Notes under the pieces: generated by a model
Database searches by the model: none
Seen by the model: the letters and a program-made list of their open reading frames with translations, nothing else
Told to the model about the DNA's origin: nothing
Shown here: in pieces, positions 46,688-64,000 of the stretch
How the letters are laid out: each line of letters opens with the position of its first letter
Numbering within the stretch: position 1 is the first letter of the stretch
Translations under genes and position numbers: made by a program
Assembly (NCBI GenBank): GCA_963806955.1
Contig: CAWDZG010000002.1
Span: 1,488,001 to 1,552,000, forward strand
Origin: Gaiellasilicea sp963806955
Lineage (GTDB): Bacteria > Actinomycetota > Thermoleophilia > Gaiellales > Gaiellaceae
Reading direction: 5' to 3'
DNA: 64,000 nucleotides

Positions 46688-47236
46688 ATGCGGTTCAAGC
46701 TCACTCTCATCACGACTCTGCTCGCCGGCGCGTTCGCGTCGACCGCGCTGGCGGAGAATCCACCCCCTGCCGAGCCGGCCAGCGGCGTCCCTGCGGCGTC
46801 CGCGCCGGCGAAGCCCGACGCCGCCGCGCGCGAGCAGGCGGCCCGCGAGCGGGCCGAGAAGGCAAAAGCTGCGGCCATGGAGGCCGCGAAGGAGCGGGCC
46901 GAGGCGGCCAAGGCCAGGCACGAGGCGGCGAAGAAGGAGCTGCGCGCCAAGGCCGAGCGGATCCACGCGGAGGCGAAGCAGGCGCTGAAGGCCGTCGCCC
47001 GGCGCGCCCACGCCGCGCACGAGAAGGTGCAGGCGCGCCTGAAGGAGGCGTGCCGCGCCGCGAAGGAGTCGGAGGGCGCCCAGGAGGAGCGCAAGGCGGC
47101 GTGCCGGAAGGCCCATGCCGCCGCGAAGGCCGAGCACGAGCGGATCCGCGAGGCGGCCGAGGAGGCGCGCGAGGCGATCAAGGAGCGCTTCCACGCCGCG
47201 CTCGACGCCCTGAAGGCGAAGGCCACCGAGGGGTAG
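46688..47236 (+). CDS. Secreted Ala/Lys/Glu-rich helical protein
   Basis: 182 residues: signal peptide MRFKLTLITTLLAGAFASTALA, a short Pro/Ala linker, then a continuous charged helix made of A-K-E-R heptad-like repeats (AREQAARERAEKAKAAAMEA, KARHEAAKKELRAKAERIHA) typical of a long coiled coil, with two Cys (EACRAAK, AACRKAH) about 19 residues apart. Role unknown; possibly an envelope-spanning rod. It is a monocistronic insertion between the L7/L12 and RNA-polymerase operons, with terminators on both sides. Confidence 0.8.
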   Translation: MRFKLTLITTLLAGAFASTALAENPPPAEPASGVPAASAPAKPDAAAREQAARERAEKAKAAAMEAAKERAEAAKARHEAAKKELRAKAERIHAEAKQALKAVARRAHAAHEKVQARLKEACRAAKESEGAQEERKAACRKAHAAAKAEHERIREAAEEAREAIKERFHAALDALKAKATEG

Positions 47237-47271
47237 CCGTACCCGGGACGCGCACCGTCCCGTTCACAGCC

Positions 47272-47345
47272 GGGGTCAGACGCGGAGGGCGCCTTCAGGC
47301 GCCCTCCGCCGTTTCTTGGCGCACGGTGTCTGGTACCCTGACCCC
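47272..47345. repeat. Inverted GGGGTCAG motifs around a terminator
   Basis: GGGGTCAGAC (47272-47281) and GTCTGGTACCCTGACCCC (47328-47345) flank the terminator hairpin in opposite orientation. The second copy can also fold back on itself in part. Similar GTCTGACCCC palindromes are dispersed in some actinobacterial genomes (from memory). Confidence 0.45.
47282..47309 (+). terminator. Intrinsic terminator after the helical secreted protein
   Basis: GCGGAGGGCGCC-TTCA-GGCGCCCTCCGC followed by CGTTTCTT. Confidence 0.88.
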
Positions 47346-47374
47346 TACGTTCCGGCTCCCGCCGCTGCTCAAGC

Positions 47375-47404
47375 TTGCGGCGAGGGGCCTGTCTGCGCTA
47401 CCCT
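47375..47404 (+). promoter_or_regulatory. Candidate rpoBC promoter
   Basis: TTGCGG, an 18-nt spacer and TACCCT, 79 bp before the rpoB start. The two elements resemble the promoter proposed for the str operon at 58720 (TTGCCG-17-TACCAT). Confidence 0.45.
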
Positions 47405-47482
47405 TCGGGGTTGCGCCGAGGTTCGCCGTTCCGCACTGCCCACTGAGACTTCGCTCGTAGCCATAAGGGAGGCTGTTACCAC

Positions 47483-51136
<3,654 letters not shown>

Positions 51137-51181
51137 TCATCGAAGTCCCGGAACTGAAGAACAGAAAGAGGCGCTGATCAC

Positions 51182-55777
<4,596 letters not shown>

Positions 55778-55801
55778 CCCCTGCCGGAGACGGAACGACG
55801 C

Positions 55802-55833
55802 AGAGGGCGGCCGCGAGGCCGCCCTCTCCGTTT
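55802..55833 (+). terminator. Intrinsic terminator after rpoC
   Basis: AGAGGGCGGCC-GCGA-GGCCGCCCTCT followed by CCGTTTCC. Confidence 0.88.
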
Positions 55834-55864
55834 CCGAAGGCGTCTGCTACAACGGCCACCGTCC

Positions 55865-57474
55865 GTGCGGCTTCTCCTGACCACTCTGCTCGCGGCCATC
55901 GCGGCTGCGGCACTCTCCGGCGCGGCCGGAGCCGCGCCGTGCGGGCTGCCGGATGCGAGGCCGCTCTGGGTCGACTACGGCGCACCCGAGCTGCTCGAGC
56001 GCTTCGGGCGCCCCGGGGTCGTCGTCGCCGGCTCCGGCGCTGCCTACCCCGCCGCTGCGCGCGCCCGCGGCGCGAAGACCGTGTACTGGGACATGTATCT
56101 GTCGGCGCGGGTCGGCACGCCGATGGCGCCCGCCGACCCGCGACGGTCTGCCCGCGAAGGCACAGCGCGTCTTCGACTTCGCCGTGCTCTCCGCCGGCTG
56201 CCCCGATCCGGTGATCGCCATGAACGAGCTCTTCGGCGCCTCCGTTGCCGACCCCCTGGACGCCGACGACCGCCCGCTACCGGGAGAACGTGCTCGAGTG
56301 GGCGCGGCTGCTGAAGTCGAAGGGCGGCCACCCGGTCCTGCTCGTCTCGAGCGTGCCGTTCACCGGCGGCGATGCCGGCCAGTGGTGGCGGGAGCTCGCG
56401 CAGGTCTCCGACATCGCGCTGGAGCAGTACTTCAACGCTCCTGCCATCCATCGGGCGGGCCCCGAGCTCGGCAGCCGCCGCATGCGGACTGCGATGCGCG
56501 CGTCGCTCGGCAAGCTCTTCGCCGTCGGCATCCCACCGGCGAAGCTCGGGGTCGTGCTCGCCTTCCAGACCCGGCGGGGCACCGGCGGGCGTGAGGGCCT
56601 CGAGCCCGCAGGTGCCTGGTTCGAGGTGGCGAAGCTCCAGGCGCTGGCGGCGAGGCAGGTCGCACGGGAGCTCGGGCTCGCGCAGATCTGGTCCTGGGGC
56701 TGGGGTTTCTTCAACGAGCAGGCGCGCGACCCCGACAAGCTGGGCGCGGCGTGCGTGTGGCTCTGGGCGCGCGATCCGTCGCTCTGCGCGGCAGGCGCAC
56801 TCCCCGAGCGGTTCGACCGTGACCTGCGTGCCGGCCAGATCGACCTGGGCCGCGGCGTCCGCTGTGTCCTTGGCGAGGCACCGATCACGACGAGCGAGAT
56901 CGCCACGCTCGCGCGCGTGACCGGCGACCGTGAGGCGGCGCTCTCGATCCTCTATGCCCGGCTCGTGCAGCAGCGGGCCGTTGCGATCGGCGCCGGGGAG
57001 GTGCGCGTCACGGAGCAGGCGATCGTGCGTCACCGCTTCGGCGCGAGCCGGGCGGGCTATCTCACGGCGCTCCGCCGGGCGCGCGCCAGTCCGGCCGTCG
57101 CGCTCGGCGCGATCGCGGACGGGCTCCGGCGCGAGGCGCTCCTCGGACGGCTGCACGCTCCCCCGCCGCCGCCCGGCGCCACGGCCGAGTTCGCGGCCAC
57201 GTACGCGTCGGTGCGGCTCTCCGACATCCCCGGCCTCGGCCCGCTCCCCGGGCTCGACTCCGAGCTCCCGCTCGGCCTGCTCTCCGACGAGCTCGCCCGC
57301 CCGCTGATCGCCCGGGCGCTCGGGCACGCAGCGCGGGCGGAGCGTTACGCCGGCTGGGCCGAGGCCCGCCAGAAGGCCACGCTCGCGGAGCTGCGCTGCA
57401 CGCGCGACCGGCTGCCGGCGGTCGGCGCGGTGCCGCTCACGAGTTGGATGCCGTTCCTGGCGCCTGTTGCCTGA
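55865..57474 (+). CDS. Secreted protein of unknown function, two frameshifts
   Basis: GTG 55865 starts a signal peptide (MRLLLTTLLAAIAAAALSGA). The mature chain begins CGLPDARPLWVDYGAPELLE and passes indels near 56,142 and 56,262: first frame to VYWDMYLSARVGTPMAP, second LPAKAQRVFDFAVLSAGCPD, third YRENVLEWARLLKSKGGHP to the end. Motifs such as PVLLVSSVPF, QIWSWGWGFFNEQ and YWDMYLS suggest a TIM-barrel, glycoside-hydrolase-like fold; no catalytic pair can be assigned. The C-terminal half is helical. About 535 residues. Transcribed alone between rpoC and the convergent GGDEF gene. Confidence 0.7.
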
Positions 57475-58609
57475 ACGTCGTCGGCGCCTCGACCGCGACG
57501 ACCGTGTTCTTGCCCGCCCCCTTGGCGCGGTAGAGCGCTTCGTCGGCCCGCTCGAAGAGCGAGACGGCGTCGTCGTCCGGCTGGAGCTCCGTCACCCCGG
57601 CCGAGAGGTGGAGGCGGCCCGCCTTCCCGACTGCCCGGGCCGAGACGGCCTGATTCAGCCGCCGGTAGAGCTGGTCGGCGTCTCCGAGCGACGACTCGGG
57701 CAGGATCACCGCGAATTCGTCGCCGCCGACGCGGCAGGCGACGTCGGCCGAGCGGACGACGTCGCGGACGCGGTCTGACGCCTCGGCCAGGACGGCGTCG
57801 CCCGCGAGGTGGCCGATCCGGTCGTTGATCGCCTTGAAGTCGTCGAGGTCGAAGATGACGAGTGCGAGGCTGCGGCTGTAGCGCTGCGCGCGCGCCACTT
57901 CCCGCACCAGTGTCTCGTGGAAGTAGCGGCGGTTGTGCAGGCCGGTCAACGCGTCCAGGTCGGCCAGCTGACGCGCCTCGCGGAAGCGGCGCGCGTTGTC
58001 GATCGCCGGCCCGGCCCGCAACGCGAGCTCCTCGAGGTCGCCGACCGTCGTCTCGCCGAAGGCCTCGCGGCCTCGCCGCGAAAACGTGGAGAGGTAGCCG
58101 AGCTGACCCGCCTCGCAGGCCAGCGGCACCGCGAGCCCCGCGCGAATCGGCGCGTCGCCGACGACGAGCGAGCCATAGTCGTACTCGACCGTGATCGTCC
58201 GCGGCGTCGCCCCTTCCGGCGGGCCGGCGATCGCGGTGGGGCGGTCGGCGTCGGTGAGACCGGAAGCCGCGACGATCGGCTCCGCGCCCTCGGCTGCGAT
58301 CGACACGATCGCGGCGTCGACACCATCGAGCGCACCCGCCGCCTCGAGCGTGCGCCCGAGCACCTCGTCCAGGTCGATCGTGCCGCCGAGCTCGCCGAGC
58401 ACGCGGTTGCGCCGGTTCTCTTCCTGGGCCCGCTCGAGTGCGTGGGACAGGTCGCGCACCATCGTGTGCATCCGGTCGTCGATCTGGGCGGAGAGCGCGT
58501 CGAGCTTGGCGTCCGCAGAGCCGGTCGAACGGCGGCCGAGCAGGAACACAGCGACGACGAGAGCCGTCGCGGCGAGTGCCGCACCGCAGGCGATCAGGAT
58601 CGGAATCAT
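57437..58609 (-). CDS. Membrane-anchored GAF-GGDEF diguanylate cyclase
   Basis: 390 residues: one N-terminal membrane helix (MIPILIACGAALAATALVVA), a coiled-coil linker, a GAF sensor domain (about 90-215), then a GGDEF domain with DALTGLHNRRYF, VIFDLDDFKAINDRIGH and an intact VGGDEFAVI active site. An inhibitory I-site RSAD lies five residues before GGDEF, so product feedback is expected. ATG 58609 opens the membrane helix; an ATG 26 codons upstream (58687) is less likely. Makes cyclic di-GMP. It shares 38 bp with the convergent unknown secreted protein. Confidence 0.93.
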   Translation of the reverse strand: MIPILIACGAALAATALVVAVFLLGRRSTGSADAKLDALSAQIDDRMHTMVRDLSHALERAQEENRRNRVLGELGGTIDLDEVLGRTLEAAGALDGVDAAIVSIAAEGAEPIVAASGLTDADRPTAIAGPPEGATPRTITVEYDYGSLVVGDAPIRAGLAVPLACEAGQLGYLSTFSRRGREAFGETTVGDLEELALRAGPAIDNARRFREARQLADLDALTGLHNRRYFHETLVREVARAQRYSRSLALVIFDLDDFKAINDRIGHLAGDAVLAEASDRVRDVVRSADVACRVGGDEFAVILPESSLGDADQLYRRLNQAVSARAVGKAGRLHLSAGVTELQPDDDAVSLFERADEALYRAKGAGKNTVVAVEAPTTFRQQAPGTASNS

Positions 58610-58678
58610 GGTTGGAGAGACCCCGGCGAGGAGCCGAGCCGCCCCCGCACTGTAATCGGCTCCGTGCCACAAGGCTAC

Positions 58679-58748
58679 GGTTTGCAAAACGTAAAAAACA
58701 CGGCTCGAAACGGCTCTGCTTGCCGCATCCCGCGATGTTCGCTACCAT
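58679..58748 (+). promoter_or_regulatory. str operon promoter with AT-rich upstream element
   Basis: TTGCCG (58720-58725), a 17-nt spacer and TACCAT (58743-58748). Immediately upstream, 58679-58700 is the most AT-rich stretch of the region (GTTTGCAAAACGTAAAAAAC), in the position of an UP element. An ~80-nt leader follows to rpsL. Confidence 0.7.
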
Positions 58749-58828
58749 CCGCTGTCCGGTTGGCAAGGGCGATTGATGTGCCCGGCCGACCGTTGTTGTG
58801 TGAGCAGACGGAAGATCGAGGAGAACGC

Positions 58829-59197
58829 GTGCCGACAACCAACCAGCTCGTCCGTAAGGGCCGCCAGTCGCCGAAGAGCAAGGTGAAGACCCCTGCGCTT
58901 CGCGGTGCGCCCCAGAAGCGCGGCGTCTGCACGCGCGTCTACACGACGACCCCGAAGAAGCCGAACTCGGCGCTGCGCAAGGTCGCGCGCGTGCGGCTGA
59001 CGAACGGGATGGAGGTCACGACCTATATCCCGGGCGAGGGGCACAATCTTCAGGAGCACTCGGTCGTGCTGATCCGCGGCGGCCGCGTCAAGGATCTGCC
59101 GGGCATTCGCTACAAGGTGATCCGCGCCGCGCTCGACACCGCCGGCGTCTCCGACCGCAAGCAGGGTCGCTCGAAGTACGGGGCCAAGCGCTCGTAA
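58829..59197 (+). CDS. rpsL: 30S ribosomal protein S12
   Basis: 122 residues, complete. GTG 58829 after GAGGAGAAC. Core motifs TTTPKKPNSALRKVARVRLT and HSVVLIRGGRVKDLPGIRYK are intact; the Lys residues changed in streptomycin-resistant mutants (PKKPNS and GRVKDL) are wild type. The stop overlaps the rpsG start by one base (TAATG). Confidence 0.99.
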   Translation: MPTTNQLVRKGRQSPKSKVKTPALRGAPQKRGVCTRVYTTTPKKPNSALRKVARVRLTNGMEVTTYIPGEGHNLQEHSVVLIRGGRVKDLPGIRYKVIRAALDTAGVSDRKQGRSKYGAKRS

Positions 59198-59667
59198 TGC
59201 CCCGCCGAGCAGACATCACCCCGCGCGAGCTCGAGATCGACCCCGTCCACGGGTCGAAGCTCGTGACCCAGTTCATCAACGCCGTCATGCTCGACGGCAA
59301 GCGCTCGACCGCGGAGCGGCTCGTCTACGACGCGCTCGCGATCGTCGCCGAGAAGACCGGCAAGCCTCCCGTCGAGGCGCTCGAGGCGGCCGTGAAGACG
59401 GTCACCCCGGTGCTCGAGGTCCGCTCGCGCCGGGTCGGTGGCGCGAACTACCAGGTGCCCATCGAGGTGCCGCAGCGCCGCGCGCGCACGCTTGCGATCC
59501 GCTGGCTCGTCCAGTTCTCGCGCGACCGGCGCGAGAAGGGGATGCAGCAGAAGATCGCGTCCGAGCTGATGGATGCGATCAACTCGCAGGGCGGCGCGTT
59601 CAAGAAGAAGGACGACATCTACCGGATGGCACAGGCCAACAAGGCCTTCGCCCACTACCGCTGGTAA
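59197..59667 (+). CDS. rpsG: 30S ribosomal protein S7
   Basis: 156 residues: MPRRADITPRELEIDPVHGS, INAVMLDGKRSTAERLVYDA, VEVPQRRARTLAIRWLV, ending HYRW. Binds the 3' domain of 16S rRNA. fusA follows after 7 nt with GGGAGAC as ribosome-binding site. Confidence 0.99.
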   Translation: MPRRADITPRELEIDPVHGSKLVTQFINAVMLDGKRSTAERLVYDALAIVAEKTGKPPVEALEAAVKTVTPVLEVRSRRVGGANYQVPIEVPQRRARTLAIRWLVQFSRDRREKGMQQKIASELMDAINSQGGAFKKKDDIYRMAQANKAFAHYRW

Positions 59668-59674
59668 GGGAGAC

Positions 59675-61777
<2,103 letters not shown>

Positions 61778-61792
61778 AGGAGACAGACAAGC

Positions 61793-62980
<1,188 letters not shown>

Positions 62981-62998
62981 TAGGGAGACGAGGGAATC

Positions 62999-63307
62999 GT
63001 GGCGCAGCAGAAGATCCGCATCCGGTTGAAGGGCTATGACCACCAGCAGCTGGACCGTTCCGCGTCTCAGATCGTGGAGACGGCCCAGCGCACCGGTGCG
63101 ACGATCACCGGCCCTGTGCCCCTGCCCACCGAGAAGAACGTGTACTGCGTGATCCGCAGTCCCTTCAAGGACAAGGACTCGCGCGAGCACTTCGAGGTGC
63201 GCACGCACAAGCGCCTGATCGACATCCACAGCCCCACGCCGAAGACCGTGGACTCGCTGATGCGCCTCGATCTCCCCGCCGGCGTCGACATCGAGATCAA
63301 GCTCTGA
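62999..63307 (+). CDS. rpsJ: 30S ribosomal protein S10
   Basis: 102 residues: KIRIRLKGYDHQQLDRSASQ, GPVPLPTEKNVYCVIRSPF, KDSREHFEVRTHKRLIDI. GTG 62999. Also NusE, an antitermination partner of NusG. The stop overlaps the rplC start (TGATG). It begins the S10 operon directly behind tuf. Confidence 0.99.
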   Translation: MAQQKIRIRLKGYDHQQLDRSASQIVETAQRTGATITGPVPLPTEKNVYCVIRSPFKDKDSREHFEVRTHKRLIDIHSPTPKTVDSLMRLDLPAGVDIEIKL

Positions 63308-63924
63308 TGAAGGGCATCCTCGGCAGGAAGCTCGGCATGACGCAGGTCTTCGATCCGGAGAGCGGCCAGGTGACGGCCGTGACCGTGATCGAGGCCGGCC
63401 CGTGCCCGGTCGTCCAGGTGAAGACCATGGAGACGGACGGCTACGAGGCGGTCCAGATCGCGTTCGAGCCGGTCGCCGACCGGAAGATCTCGAAGGCAGA
63501 GCAGGGCCATCTCGCGAAGGCGGGCGCGTCGTCGCACCGTCACCTCGTCGAGCTCCGCGGACAGAGCGAGCTGCAGGTCGGCGAAGCCGTGACGGTCGAG
63601 GCGTTCACGCCCGGCGAGAAGGTCAAGGTCGCCGGGATCTCGATCGGCAAGGGCTTCCAGGGCACGATCAAGCGGCACAACTTCAAGCGCGGCCCGGTCT
63701 CCCACGGCTCGCACAACGTGCGTAAGCCGGGCTCGATCGGCGCCTCCGCGACGCCGTCGCGGGTGTTCAAGGGCCAGAAGATGGCCGGCCGGATGGGCGG
63801 CGTCCGCGTCACCCAGCCGGGCCTCGTGATCCACGAGGTCGACACCGAGCGCAACCTGCTCCTCGTCAAGGGCGCCGTGCCCGGGCCGAAGAGCGGCATC
63901 GTCGAGATCAGGGAGGTGAAGTAG
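63307..63924 (+). CDS. rplC: 50S ribosomal protein L3
   Basis: 205 residues: MKGILGRKLGMTQVFD, GKGFQGTIKRHNFKRGPVSH, GSIGASATPSRVFKGQKMAG. Complete; followed directly by rplD. Confidence 0.99.
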   Translation: MKGILGRKLGMTQVFDPESGQVTAVTVIEAGPCPVVQVKTMETDGYEAVQIAFEPVADRKISKAEQGHLAKAGASSHRHLVELRGQSELQVGEAVTVEAFTPGEKVKVAGISIGKGFQGTIKRHNFKRGPVSHGSHNVRKPGSIGASATPSRVFKGQKMAGRMGGVRVTQPGLVIHEVDTERNLLLVKGAVPGPKSGIVEIREVK

Positions 63925-64000
63925 GTGGCGGCTCCCAAGGCGAAGCTCCTGGGCGGCAAGGCCGCGAAGGACGTCACGCTCGACGCCGAGATCTTCGGCG
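63925..64000 (+). CDS. rplD: 50S ribosomal protein L4, N-terminal fragment
   Basis: GTG 63925 directly after the rplC stop opens AAPKAKLLGGKAAKDVTL, DAEIFG, cut by the window edge after 25 codons. Position and the ...V-x-L-x-x-x-I-F-G start fit L4. Confidence 0.9.
   Translation, partial: MAAPKAKLLGGKAAKDVTLDAEIFG

Overview
The window is high-GC DNA (roughly 70% by eye) with an actinobacterial flavour. It most resembles the Thermoleophilia/Gaiellales branch of Actinomycetota, probably as a metagenomic contig. This is inferred from the actinobacterial CsoR-CopZ-CopA copper operon, InhA-like FabI, the secE-nusG-L11-L1-L10-L7/L12-rpoB-rpoC-S12-S7-EF-G-EF-Tu-S10-L3-L4 order, a very long RpoC with an insertion behind the N-terminal zinc site, and many genes whose start codon lies only 6-8 nt behind a TAnnnT hexamer (leaderless style). 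No 16S rRNA is present, so the placement is an inference.

Layout. 1-5.5 kb: 3' end of glmS, an ankyrin lipoprotein, two small proteins, birA-arfB, a HAD phosphatase, acpS and nnrD. 5.6-8.0 kb: an export cassette with two small secreted proteins flanking a SipW-type signal peptidase fused to a DUF5305-like ectodomain. 8.0-12.5 kb: alr, then a copper operon (CsoR operator, copZ, exported His-motif protein, copA, csoR). 12.5-27.6 kb: mixed housekeeping and accessory genes (SDR, large secreted subtilase, fabI, a polytopic membrane protein, a peroxiredoxin with in-frame TGA at the catalytic Cys position, M14 peptidase, GCS2 ligase, RidA, two dipeptide-type permeases, beta-lactamase-like enzyme, alpha/beta hydrolase, cNMP-binding protein, Nudix, lipid kinase, DUF2231, thioredoxin). 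27.7-42.8 kb: ileS, ispH, a multi-GAF histidine kinase with response regulator, CAP-domain protein, EamA exporter, an OpuC-type ABC transporter without its binding protein, a secreted EEP-family protein, tdk. 42.9-64 kb: tRNA-Met and the transcription/translation super-cluster, interrupted only by an Ala-rich secreted protein, an unknown secreted protein and a GGDEF protein.

Most notable: (i) a candidate selenocysteine peroxiredoxin, with TGA exactly where the peroxidatic Cys should be and a textbook-sized hairpin 21 nt downstream; (ii) the signal-peptidase cassette whose two flanking exported proteins share an NTVPAS motif; (iii) a 23-nt near-palindrome embedded twice, in two reading frames, in one membrane-protein gene; (iv) a duplicated tail of tdk fused to a start codon that sits in a hairpin loop behind a riboswitch-like leader.

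Caution: about 25 single-base frameshifts break otherwise good genes, including four in the essential ileS, mostly between 2 and 37 kb. They look like assembly indels rather than biology. Broken genes are annotated over their full reconstructed span.
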